From contig LT635913.1 of assembly GCA_900128565.1 (NCBI GenBank), positions 1 to 64,000 on the forward strand: a DNA stretch of 64,000 nt, read 5' to 3'. The notes beneath the pieces were generated by a model. It did no database searches, was not told the origin of the DNA, and saw nothing but the letters and a program-made list of their open reading frames with translations. Of the stretch, positions 1-8,584 are shown one piece after another. Every line of letters starts with the position of its first letter. Position 1 is the first letter of the stretch. The stretch comes from Stramenopiles sp. TOSAG23-6. Its lineage: Eukaryota > Sar. The position numbers were made by a program, and so were the translations under genes.

Positions 1-101
1 TGTATTTTGGAAAAATATTTCAAAAAAAAAAACTAAAATTTGTTAGGTACAAAATTCCGTACGAAAAATAAATTCGAAATTGAAAAAAAAATAAAACATA
101 C
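1..101 (-). mobile_element. Introner-type intron, 3' end just outside the window
   Basis: On the minus strand this starts GTATGTTTTA directly after the ALDH-like exon. It carries a near-palindromic core, the branch-point-like TACCTAAC, and an end reading CCAAAATACA at position 1. Related copies end one base later (ACAT), so the window edge falls almost exactly at the intron's 3' end. It closely matches the copy at 61074-61164. An open reading frame runs into it but is low-complexity and unlike the exon, so it is treated as non-coding. Confidence 0.75.
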
Positions 102-968
102 ATGTATCGATTTTATGCGACTTGCTACAGTACGAGAGCAAGTAAAGTACATTGGTGATTTACTAGATGCGACAGAAAACATTCGAGACTTTTCTGATAG
201 ATCAGCTGATATAAACGTGATCATCCCTTGATCTATATTATGTTTTTCAAATAGGGAAACGAGCATTTGGAACCAGCGGAACATGTGTTGTCCTGTATTT
301 TCACGGGATAAAACAACAACAGGTACACCTAACTCAACATTTCGTAGAACTTTCCGAAAGAGATCTAAGAAATTAGAAAAGTTTGAAACACATCCAATAT
401 AAGCAGCTGAGCGATTGATATTTATGGCTCCTGAAAATTCGTGCTCCAAAAGTTGGTCCCCCAAACGCTGTTCCACAATATTTGCTTGTGCAGATTCTTC
501 AATTTCAGTAAGCCCATCTTGTTTCAAATAGTCCATCGCCTGGTTTCCAACAAGAAATCCACCATGATTGGCAAATATTTCAGCTTCGACTGAGCGCACT
601 TCATTACGGTAATCTATTTTTGGTGGAACATATGTCAACATATGTTCAATCACTGCGTCGACTTCACCAGAAGTAGCCATTATACTATTACCATTTTCTC
701 GATTAAAGGCATCAACCGTATGGATTTTTTCACCACTCTTAAGTGAATCTCCTTTTAGAATAGTTACAATTGGATCTTCATACCATGTTTTGGCGTCAAA
801 AGAGTCTAGATATGATAGAGATTCAACACGTAAAGCTGTGGTATCATAATCAGGAATTCCTTCTCGTTTAAAGCATTTATCAAAATCGGTCGAAGCAAAG
901 TTATACGAGCGGGCATGAAAAGTTTGCCAGAACTGACGACGAACTAATGATTTATACCTAGCGAGCAT
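102..968 (-). CDS. Aldehyde dehydrogenase superfamily-like protein, 5' exon (partial)
   Basis: This is the first exon (289 codons) of a gene that continues beyond the left edge of the window. The N-terminus (MLARYKSLVRRQFWQTFHAR) is basic and aromatic, consistent with a mitochondrial presequence. From about residue 185 the sequence follows the ALDH pattern of a Rossmann-like cofactor region: NFSNFLDLFRKVL, then GVPVVVLSRENTGQHMFRW, then a helix and MITFISA. The catalytic Cys region is not in this exon. The exon ends in phase 0 at an introner. Assignment is by pattern only, and a diverged ALDH-like protein without activity is possible. The start at 968 is the first ATG of the frame and gives a sensible targeting signal. 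Confidence 0.55.
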
Positions 969-1434
969 TCTCTTCAGAGGACGACGAGATTTAATAATGT
1001 CGATTATATCTCGAAAGAACTTGTCGTCGTGTGTTTTCTTTTAATATTTAGCTTGCATTTGATTTAGAGCTTCTTTTCCTTCTTTTCTTTGATGGATTTT
1101 CGAATTCTGATCGATCGTAGGTTTTCGTGTTTTTTTCATAAGAATGAAGAAGAAGCGTTGGGCAACTTGAGTCGTTGAATATCCACTGAAAATGCTTCGA
1201 TGTAGCGATTTGTAATCGTCCAACATTTTGGTATTGGTGGAATTGTGGCAGTGTTTTGAAAAAGACAAAGCTACTTTGATATAAAAGATGAACGCATTTC
1301 GTAATTGGGAACAGAGAAGTCACGAAATTAAAGGAATCGACAAATGAAAATACCTTTCCTTAAAGGGATTTCACCAATATTTATTAGAATGAGACACAAT
1401 TACAAGAATTTTATTAATACATATAGCTTCTATT
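969..1434. other. Intergenic region with a doubtful small ORF
   Basis: This separates the starts of two unlike minus-strand genes. On the minus strand two overlapping frames stay open between 1041 and 1323. One gives a basic peptide of about 61 residues from an internal Met (MLDDYKSLHRSIFSG...) ending QMQAKY. It could be a small mitochondrial LYR-like protein, but no diagnostic motif is present and the competing frame is equally long. I do not call a gene here. Confidence 0.3.
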
Positions 1435-1845
1435 TCATAAAATCTTGCTCGTTTCAACTTTTTCAGCAGCATTTACCTCTTCTACAGCTTGCCTGTAAGC
1501 ACTATTCAGTTTCTTTAATTGCTTTCTCAAAGCCATATTCTTTTCGAGTCTAACTTGGGTTGCGTATCTAGTTTCTTCGATACGACGTTTATCATTCGAT
1601 TCTTTCTGATTCCTTCGTTTCTTCATTCGCCGGAATCTACGACCTTTAGTTGGTGGAGCTTTGGCAACTCCACCGTTTTTCTCAAATTCTGAAAATGGAA
1701 AACCCCACTTTGGTTTTTCCAAACTTTCAAGTAACATACCGCTGTTTGATATGCTGCGATTTTGGATACTACAGATACGCACTAGGGAAGATTTGGCTAG
1801 TAAGCTACTACTACGTATTCTAAGCATTGAGATTACTGATGCCAT
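1435..1845 (-). CDS. Small basic mitochondrial protein of unknown function
   Basis: It encodes 136 residues from the ATG at 1845. The frame continues 17 codons upstream without a better start. The N-terminus (MASVISMLRIRSSSLLAKSS) is rich in Arg, Ser and hydrophobic residues and acid-free, as expected of a mitochondrial targeting peptide. A short conserved-looking block, KPKWGFPFSEFEKNGG, follows. The C-terminal half is a highly charged helix (KGRRFRRMKKRRNQKE...). Size, charge and targeting would suit a mitochondrial ribosomal or assembly protein, but I do not recognise the family. Confidence 0.55.
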   Translation of the reverse strand: MASVISMLRIRSSSLLAKSSLVRICSIQNRSISNSGMLLESLEKPKWGFPFSEFEKNGGVAKAPPTKGRRFRRMKKRRNQKESNDKRRIEETRYATQVRLEKNMALRKQLKKLNSAYRQAVEEVNAAEKVETSKIL

Positions 1846-2148
1846 TGTGTTGTTTTTGTCAATTATACCAACTACGTACTTTATATGAACTTCCAATGTC
1901 TGTCAACACGCCACATGCCGCTGCTATCGATTTTTTCCGGCCGTTTTTCGTGTTTTTTTATGCTGATCCGCTGACTACTCAGACTCAGCGTCTTGTGGTA
2001 AAATACAAACTTATACCAAGATTTCCTTTAAAACCTGGTAAATGCACTACTGCTTCATACATCACATTATATCGGCATATTAAAAATCGAACAGTTTAGC
2101 AATATATTAACTTTCAATAACTGATTATTATAAGAAAAGGGTTCCATA

Positions 2149-2961
2149 ATGATAGGTACTGAGACTAAAAGTTCAGCTTCGTCAGGTTGCCCAGTTGGCC
2201 ACGGCGAGATTTCAACGGGCCGTAGAAGTGATGGGGACTGCGACGCTGCTAGACTCACAGATAAAAGCCTACCTGTCAATCGTGAGCTCCCTCCAAATCA
2301 GCGACCATCAATTGGTCAACGCATACCTCTTTCCACAAATCGTTTGAATTCTCGAATTCCAAAGTCAGAAGACAGTGGGAACACATGGGTCTATCCCTCA
2401 GAGCAACAGTTTTACAACGCTATGAAGAGAAAGGGATACACCCCAGACGAACGCGATATGAATACAATTATCGCTGTCCATAATACAGTTAATGAGCGCA
2501 CATGGCAACAAATTTTGCGATGGGAATCAATGCACTGTAAAACCTGTAGTACCCCGAAATTACTCAGTTTTAAGGGTCGTCCAAAAGACTTGAGTTTGAA
2601 GGCTCGCTGGAGAAACTTTATTGGATACAAGTTACCATTTGATAGACATGACTGGGTAATTGATAGATGTGGCACTCCTGTTAGATATATAATTGACTAT
2701 TATAATGGAAAAGCTGATAGTGGTTCACTCTCTACTGCTGAAAATTTTACTGCAAAAACTTCTATGTTTATAGATTCTCGACCTGCTCTCGATTCCATCG
2801 GCGCAGTTTGGGATCGCTTTAGAAAGCCTATATATGAGCAATTTGGACTGATTAATGCGAAACCTGACCTAGCGACTATGACAGGAATTACACAACGCAA
2901 AAATAGTCCTAATGGTAAATCAAATGTTAGTTCTGATTCTGCTGGACGTTGTCCATATTGA
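2149..2961 (+). CDS. HCCS: Cytochrome c heme lyase (holocytochrome c synthase)
   Basis: This is a 270-residue holocytochrome c synthase, the System III enzyme that joins heme to apocytochrome c in the mitochondrial intermembrane space. Seen in the sequence: a Cys-Pro-Val motif near the N-terminus (C14-P-V), WVYPSEQQFYNAMKRKG, NERTWQQILRWE, LLSFKGRPKDLSLKARWR, and LPFDRHDWVIDRCG followed by VRYIIDYYNG. All are family signatures in the expected order. The length is typical of the family. The start at 2149 puts the CPV motif at residue 14. The stop is TGA, one of the cases showing TGA acts as a normal terminator in this genome. The N-terminal 80 residues are low-complexity. Confidence 0.95.
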   Translation: MIGTETKSSASSGCPVGHGEISTGRRSDGDCDAARLTDKSLPVNRELPPNQRPSIGQRIPLSTNRLNSRIPKSEDSGNTWVYPSEQQFYNAMKRKGYTPDERDMNTIIAVHNTVNERTWQQILRWESMHCKTCSTPKLLSFKGRPKDLSLKARWRNFIGYKLPFDRHDWVIDRCGTPVRYIIDYYNGKADSGSLSTAENFTAKTSMFIDSRPALDSIGAVWDRFRKPIYEQFGLINAKPDLATMTGITQRKNSPNGKSNVSSDSAGRCPY

Positions 2962-3487
2962 TGAAACATATTATACCAACCAAGTGAATACCTCTAGAGT
3001 AGGGTTAGGGTTACAAAAGGTACTTTCGTCCCCGGAAGGGTAATTCCAAAAATGACTTTAGAAACAAATATTTATATTTCAGTTTTCAATATATACTATA
3101 AAATCATACAGTGAATATTAGCAAGGTGTGTGCCACTCAAGACTTTTGAAATTTTTACGTACAAAATTTAGTACGGATTTCGAATTTCCTGAGTGACCTC
3201 GGATTATTTCTATTTTCAAAAGAATACTGCAATAAAAATAATATAAATAATGTCATAGATCTAAAGGATTTTTTATATACACACATTCTCTCAAAAAACC
3301 ATTCCCGTGTAAGGTGGTTTAATACTCTGAAGAACATAAATCCAAATAATCTATATAATTTATACATGACAACTCATCATCTTCCATAATCCAATTTATA
3401 CAGGGAAGAAAAACATTTTTTATCTTCCATAATCCAATATATACAGGGAAGAAAAACATTTTACGAAGTCTACTTACGATATGTTAG
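2962..3487. other. Intergenic region with telomere-like motif, degenerate introner-like hairpin and a tandem duplication
   Basis: No gene is evident. Positions 3000-3013 read as two TTAGGG-type units. Around 3130-3205 lies a sequence with the GTACAAAATTTAGTACGG core of the introner family, bounded by CACTCA and TGAGTG inverted ends. It may be a worn, non-intronic relative. A 42-43 bp unit beginning ATCTTCCATAATCCAA occurs twice in tandem at 3379-3462. Confidence 0.6.
3379..3462. repeat. Tandem duplication, two copies of about 42 bp
   Basis: Two consecutive copies of a unit starting ATCTTCCATAATCCAA and ending GAAGAAAAACATTTT differ at about one internal position. They lie just past the stop of the minus-strand gene at 3488-5224, probably in its 3' UTR. 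Confidence 0.9.
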
Positions 3488-5224
3488 TTAACTCTCCGTT
3501 GACAACTTTACAACATGGCCGACAATAGGAGCAGAAGTAGTGCCATTTACGTGCACGGTGGGAACAACAGTGGGAACAACGTTTTTAATGTGCACCAATG
3601 ACTGTGGTGGACCACTATCATTCGCCACTAATTTATATTCATCCGGTGTCAGTTTACGACCTTGAGCAAGTTTCACAAGAACTGGTTTTACTGCTGAACG
3701 AGCATTTCCTTTATCTCTTCTTTGTTTACTTGGTGTTTTCTTTTTAGGGGTGGGCTTTACATCCTTCTGTAGTGACTTCTTAAATCTTCGTGCCATTAAG
3801 CACTCCTTTTCTTTTGAATAATCACGGAGACATCCTTGTCCTTTACATGATCTAGAGCGAGGTTTTGCATCTTCCTTTCCAATGCTGTCAGTATCGAACC
3901 ACCTTGCCAAGCAAGGCTTATAATCCCGAATAAGTATAAATTTGTCACTTTTAGAGGCATCTGACCAATCAATTACACCAGGTTCAACAGGTGGTAAAGA
4001 GTCTGTTATTGGGTTGAAGTTTTGGGATACTGTACTTTTAAGGTGCCAATCTAGTTGAAGATGACAAGGCATTGGCATAAATTTTGGAAATTGAATACAT
4101 TGTTTCACATTTCTGCTGGTATCGTCAGAATAAATACCACTACGAAGCAAATACTTCAAGAATGATGAACGTCCATCAACCTTCATCCATCGGTTGAAGC
4201 AAAATAAATCATCCGCAGGTAAATATGCATTAAGAGCTTTCACAGCAGGATGTAAAGGATTATTTGAATCCATTCCAACATCTGATTTTAATATGTTGGT
4301 ACGCATATAATACTGAACAGTTCCATTGCCTGATTTTGATTTTGACTTCGTAGCTTTCGCTGGAATGACCGCTTTTGAAGCAACAACTGACTGGACGACG
4401 GCTGTAGAAGCTACCGCAGTCTTAATAATGGCGGGAACCACAGCAGGAACTACAGCAGGAACCACAGCAGGGACAACTGGTTTAGTTAAAGCGGATTTAA
4501 CAACAACACTTGCTACAGCAGCCTTTGGTGAGCGTTTTTTCTTCTTTGAAGTTTTTGACCAGCGTACATTTTCAATGATCCAATCACGACCTTCTTCAGT
4601 TACAGCCATTTTGATTGGACGTTCACCCCATTCAGGGTTTCGTGGGGTAAGTACATAGCCCACTCGGTTTTTTGCAAAGTCTTTTGTCTTCTGACATGTT
4701 GCTCCAGGTCTAACTGCATCACCGGTAAAACTACCTTCAGTAAAGTCTTCCCTTGAGAAAGCAATACCCTCATCACGTACAGCTTCTGCCACCTTCTTGC
4801 AAAGCACCTTTTGTTTCTGAGCTTGGTGAAGAACAGTGGTTAGTTCTTGGTGTCCTTCAGTGACAACAGTCGTAACTTTAGTACCTCCATCACTACCCCG
4901 AAGCACAACAAGTAATCCATTTGCAGTTAAACCTACAACAGAAGTCGTACCTTTATAAAGTTCACTTGCAATTTGAGATTGAACAGAATTGTTCTCGATA
5001 GATCTTTGTAAAGTTGCAGCTTTTCGAGCTTTTTTTGCGTGGTCGTTAATAATCATTGAAGGTTCCTCGGAGCGTGGGCGTTTCATCGGAGAATGAGGTT
5101 TCGAATCTTCTGCTAATAACGCAACCGATTCCATAATATTTGGATTCATCATTTCCTTTGGCATAATATTAACACGTTGCAGCTCGTGGTGCATTATTGG
5201 TTGTACATTCATTCCGTTATTCAT
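3488..5224 (-). CDS. Unknown, probably nuclear, basic protein with VVPA repeats
   Basis: It encodes 578 residues and I do not recognise the family. A basic, NLS-like stretch lies near residue 48 (MKRPRSEEP) and another near 65 (KKARKAA). Residues of roughly 130-220 form a compact segment (VLCKKVAEAVRDEGIAF ... RPIKMAVTEEGRDWIIENV) that could be a winged-helix-like fold. Then come KKKKRSPKAA and a tandem VVPA repeat (residues of about 250-266), encoded by a 12-15 bp DNA repeat near 4430-4475. The C-terminal half contains Cys- and Trp-rich patches and a Lys-rich segment. A nuclear role is inferred from composition only. The start at 5224 is the first ATG and overlaps nothing. Confidence 0.7.
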   Translation of the reverse strand: MNNGMNVQPIMHHELQRVNIMPKEMMNPNIMESVALLAEDSKPHSPMKRPRSEEPSMIINDHAKKARKAATLQRSIENNSVQSQIASELYKGTTSVVGLTANGLLVVLRGSDGGTKVTTVVTEGHQELTTVLHQAQKQKVLCKKVAEAVRDEGIAFSREDFTEGSFTGDAVRPGATCQKTKDFAKNRVGYVLTPRNPEWGERPIKMAVTEEGRDWIIENVRWSKTSKKKKRSPKAAVASVVVKSALTKPVVPAVVPAVVPAVVPAIIKTAVASTAVVQSVVASKAVIPAKATKSKSKSGNGTVQYYMRTNILKSDVGMDSNNPLHPAVKALNAYLPADDLFCFNRWMKVDGRSSFLKYLLRSGIYSDDTSRNVKQCIQFPKFMPMPCHLQLDWHLKSTVSQNFNPITDSLPPVEPGVIDWSDASKSDKFILIRDYKPCLARWFDTDSIGKEDAKPRSRSCKGQGCLRDYSKEKECLMARRFKKSLQKDVKPTPKKKTPSKQRRDKGNARSAVKPVLVKLAQGRKLTPDEYKLVANDSGPPQSLVHIKNVVPTVVPTVHVNGTTSAPIVGHVVKLSTES

Positions 5225-5557
5225 TTTGAGGAGGAATTATTTTCCTTGTTAATCAACAATATTTTCCCAGTTTCCCGCGCACGACACGAATTCGAAAGAC
5301 AATTGCGCGCACGAAAAATATTTTTGAGCGACCAAAATGACACGTGCGTCTGTGCGATACCCGGTACCTACTAATCTGCTACTAAAAATTTAATGCCGCG
5401 TACTATCTTGTAGAAGTAGAGAACTAGCAGTAGTAGGACCTATAGCTGGTGTGAAAAAAAACGCCTAGCCTGTAAAGATAACGAGCCGAGTAATTAGAAT
5501 TATTGTTTATCGCTCAATTACATACATAGCCTTATCTTTTATTTGGTGCCTTAAGAA
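5225..5557. promoter_or_regulatory. Divergent promoter region with TACCCGGTACC motif
   Basis: This is the shared upstream region of a minus-strand gene (start 5224) and a plus-strand gene (start 5558). It contains GATACCCGGTACC with the core at 5358-5368. That motif recurs between other genes in this window (8389, 10639, 25344, 31514). Short CTACTA/TAGTAG runs are also present. No function is proven. Confidence 0.4.
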
Positions 5558-6772
5558 ATGATTGGGTTACACTCGAGAGAAGTAGCCTCCCAATTTTTCT
5601 TTGGACGAGCCCTTCAGCATTTGGCAAAACGTAGTATGTGTAGTACCAGTATAGTCACTACACCGTGGCAGGTTTTGCCTGCTACAAAGTCAGTAATGCA
5701 GCTGGATGATCAAAACGTCTTGCGCCAGAAATACGTTCCTAACCGGCATTTTTCTGTGTATAATGATCCATGGGAAAATAAATGTCGTCTCTCCCAAACA
5801 AATATTCTTTCCAGGTACAGATTTTTCACCACAAAGTCAAGTGATAATACTGAAAACGTAAAAAATAAAAGTGTAGCTGTTTCAGGGATGAAACAAATGT
5901 GGAATAAATATGGATGGACTGCTGTTGGTGTGTATGCGAGCATTTATGTAACCGGACTAGGCGGTATATATTCAGCTATTGAGTACGGTGGAGTCGATAC
6001 ACAGCCAATTTTGACAAATATTACATATTATTTGACAAAGTTTGGACTTGATAGTCATTTACCTATGGACAAGTTGGATCATCGATCCGGCTCATTTGCT
6101 GCGGCATGGTTAATATTGAAAACAACGGAACCTCTTCGTTTTATAGCGACAGCCGCGGTGACACCCGCTGTGGCTCGTTGGATTACTCCAAAAGTAAAAG
6201 AAAAGGCACAAAATGAGTTAGTGAAACATAGAGACCGAAAAGCGAAAAAGGTAATCTTGAAGCAAGCTGATGCTAAAGAGACTGCCGCATTTATAGATGC
6301 AGCCAACAAGGCTACAGAACATGCTTTGCTGTCACTTTCCCACAGAAAATCTTCAAATCGTTCCCGTGTGAAAAATAATATTTCCCGTTGGAGTGGATTT
6401 ACAGCTCACTTTGATTCAATAAAAGTCCACGGCCGTAGAATAAAACAAGTGATTAAATACAAAACCCCAATAATTGGTTATCGTGCAAAAAACCGTCGTT
6501 GGAGAGCATCTCACTTGTCTAACATTTTGTCTTCGAATAATGGTCTTGCAACTAGTGTCACTTTTAAAAATGCAAAGAAATTCGGTTTCAAAAATGATCC
6601 ATTCCCACATATTGGCCATAGTATAAAAGGTTCGATCAGTAGAAATAGATACCCTGTTCAACAAGAGCATAGACGTAATTTCATCAAACGAAGAAGTGAA
6701 CAAAAGCGGATAAATCGAGCTTTGAAGTCAAAGAAACTTTTAGACGAAATGAATGAAATGAATAATCACTAA
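5558..6772 (+). CDS. FAM210-like (DUF1279) mitochondrial membrane protein
   Basis: It encodes 404 residues. A long, acid-poor N-terminus suits mitochondrial import. Residues of about 110-210 match the DUF1279/FAM210 domain: MKQMWNKYGWTAVGVYASIY, then a hydrophobic glycine-rich segment, a second hydrophobic segment (LRFIATAAVTPAVARW) and a charged helix beginning VKEKAQNEL. In animals FAM210A and FAM210B are mitochondrial inner-membrane proteins linked to translation and metabolism. The last 180 residues are strongly basic (many Arg-Lys pairs) and are not part of the usual family, so this is a lineage-specific extension. The final coding bases are partly duplicated just after the stop. Confidence 0.8.
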   Translation: MIGLHSREVASQFFFGRALQHLAKRSMCSTSIVTTPWQVLPATKSVMQLDDQNVLRQKYVPNRHFSVYNDPWENKCRLSQTNILSRYRFFTTKSSDNTENVKNKSVAVSGMKQMWNKYGWTAVGVYASIYVTGLGGIYSAIEYGGVDTQPILTNITYYLTKFGLDSHLPMDKLDHRSGSFAAAWLILKTTEPLRFIATAAVTPAVARWITPKVKEKAQNELVKHRDRKAKKVILKQADAKETAAFIDAANKATEHALLSLSHRKSSNRSRVKNNISRWSGFTAHFDSIKVHGRRIKQVIKYKTPIIGYRAKNRRWRASHLSNILSSNNGLATSVTFKNAKKFGFKNDPFPHIGHSIKGSISRNRYPVQQEHRRNFIKRRSEQKRINRALKSKKLLDEMNEMNNH

Positions 6773-6810
6773 GAAAAAGAAACTTTTAGACGAAATGAAT
6801 AATCACTAAG
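6731..6810. repeat. Partial duplication of the FAM210-like gene's last codons
   Basis: The sequence AAGAAACTTTTAGACGAAATG and the following AATAATCACTAAG, the end of the coding region, are repeated immediately downstream (about 6777-6810) with one 9-base unit missing. The second copy carries its own in-frame-looking end but is untranslated. This appears to be a recent local duplication. Confidence 0.85.
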
Positions 6811-6981
6811 AAATATACAGTGAAATGTACAATGAAACAAACAATTATTTGAAATGGCTTAACATTGGTGAATGCATTGATATGAAAGTGTTACTTAAAA
6901 TCAGTGTAAGATAATTCAAGATAATTCAAGATAATTCAGCTCTAATCATTTGTTTTATTCAATAAAGAGAATATAATGTAA

Positions 6982-8247
6982 TTAATAATCAACTAAACAT
7001 TCTCTAAATTGTCTATTAAGAGTTGCACTGTCAAGAAATCTACCAATAAAAATTATCTTGTTTAATTGTTCTATATTTTTACTCGTTGCATCTATTTCCT
7101 CGCTTACCGCATCGATATCAAAAAGTTCATGCACCGCTTGCAAAATATGTATACTTGTACTCCCTGAAACACTGAGAAAGCCTTTAGCACGAAATATTTC
7201 AGGTCTATTGTTGCTATTTGAATTATTATTTATATCATTTGTATCTATCCATTCGTCCTCCCATAAAATTTTCCCCAACCACATCTTCAACTTTTCTAGG
7301 TTAACAGAACCTTGGGCGGTGACAGTTATACTTCCAATATCACTAGTATGGTCACTATTAGACACAACGGTGCTATATTTATCGACGTCTCTTGATTTAG
7401 GTTTAGGACAAACAATATGAGACTTATCTTCGGATTTACACTCACCGCAACTTTGTTTACAATGAATTTCCCCAATATCTACAGCTTCTGTTGACAACTC
7501 AAACGATCTTTGGTTTAGAATATTATCAAGTTTAACTTTAGACTTTTCAGTCATATAAATAGAAGCTGTTGAGTTAATTCCTTGAATTCGTTCTACTGTT
7601 GATTGAAGCTTCTCTGGCTCTCTTTCAAATAAATCTTTCTTATTTAAAAGAACAACGTCGGCAAATGCAATTTGCATAGCTGCTTCATTGAGTTTACCAT
7701 GCGCCTGCTTTGTCACGTCGTCGAGATGTCGATGCACATTCTTGGCATCAACAAGAGTAATAATGGAGTCAAGATACATTCTACTCTCAAGCTCATCATC
7801 CAACCACAAAGACTTTGCTAAAGGACCTGGATTTGCAAGTCCAGTAGTTTCGATTAAAATGTAATCAAACTTGTGCCGACGCATTAATAAACGCTCTAGT
7901 GTTACAGCTAATTCATCACGCACAGAACAACATATACAACCGTTGTTCAACTCGAAGAATTCCTCGAAGACTTCACCGTCAGCACCATTTTTTGCAATAA
8001 GTGATTCAATTCCAATATCTTCTCCAAATTCGTTTTCAATTACAGCTATACGCTTTCCATGCTTAGCTGTTAGTATATGGTTTAACAGTGTAGTTTTCCC
8101 ACTTCCCAAAAACCCCGTAATAATAGTAATTGGGACTGGAGGATATTTTTTTATATCTTCAAGAGGGAGAGAACTCGAAGTCGTCACTTCCTCTTCCTCT
8201 TCATCTACATTACATACTAACTCTGGACACTCCTCATCAGACGACAT
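6982..8247 (-). CDS. ZNG1: Zinc-regulated GTPase metalloprotein activator (COG0523/CobW family)
   Basis: It encodes 421 residues. Walker A GFLGSGKTT lies at residues 45-53, the zinc-binding CICC at 104-107 (GCICCSVRDE), and a guanine-specificity motif LLNKKD at about 205. The C-terminal CobW domain includes FRAKGFLSVSGS. The N-terminal motif CPELV (residues 7-11) is what eukaryotic ZNG1 uses to bind the zinc finger of methionine aminopeptidase 1, to which it transfers zinc. This supports ZNG1 over other COG0523 members. An extra His/Cys-rich insert (HCKQSCGECKSEDKSHIVC) lies near residue 270 and may bind metal. An acidic stretch follows the N-terminal motif. Confidence 0.93.
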   Translation of the reverse strand: MSSDEECPELVCNVDEEEEEVTTSSSLPLEDIKKYPPVPITIITGFLGSGKTTLLNHILTAKHGKRIAVIENEFGEDIGIESLIAKNGADGEVFEEFFELNNGCICCSVRDELAVTLERLLMRRHKFDYILIETTGLANPGPLAKSLWLDDELESRMYLDSIITLVDAKNVHRHLDDVTKQAHGKLNEAAMQIAFADVVLLNKKDLFEREPEKLQSTVERIQGINSTASIYMTEKSKVKLDNILNQRSFELSTEAVDIGEIHCKQSCGECKSEDKSHIVCPKPKSRDVDKYSTVVSNSDHTSDIGSITVTAQGSVNLEKLKMWLGKILWEDEWIDTNDINNNSNSNNRPEIFRAKGFLSVSGSTSIHILQAVHELFDIDAVSEEIDATSKNIEQLNKIIFIGRFLDSATLNRQFRECLVDY

Positions 8248-8584
8248 TGCAACACAGTCGATATTTAAGTGAGAACTGTAGAGTGGAAACTTTAGCTGAT
8301 ATTGGAAATAGCTACAGCATAGCTACAGTAAGTTGGACTAGTAGCATTTTGTAAAATAGTAGACTGACTCTGGCCAAAAAAAATGCATTACCCGGTAACT
8401 TGTTTAAGAAAAAAAAAAAATAATTATACGAAAGGACATTACCATTTGGTACTACCTACAGCTACGCAATCTTAGTAACTTGACCACTCATTTTTTCAAT
8501 TCCGAAATAGTTTTGAATTTTGCCAGTGATAGTGATTTTTTTGTGTTTTAGCATTACACTTCTCTACAACACATAAATATTCAA
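8248..8584. promoter_or_regulatory. Divergent promoter region with TACCCGGTA motif
   Basis: This lies between the divergent starts at 8247 and 8585. It holds TACCCGGTAA at 8389-8398, repeated AGCTACAG units near 8310-8335 and an A-rich run at 8410-8422. I see no RNA gene. Confidence 0.4.

Noticed and set aside
1041-1323. Two overlapping minus-strand ORFs of 75 and 91 codons
   Set aside because: Neither frame has a recognisable motif and they compete; kept only as a remark in the intergenic entry.
4326-4658. Plus-strand ORF with AGTT repeats
   Set aside because: It is the reverse of the VVPA repeat in the minus-strand gene.
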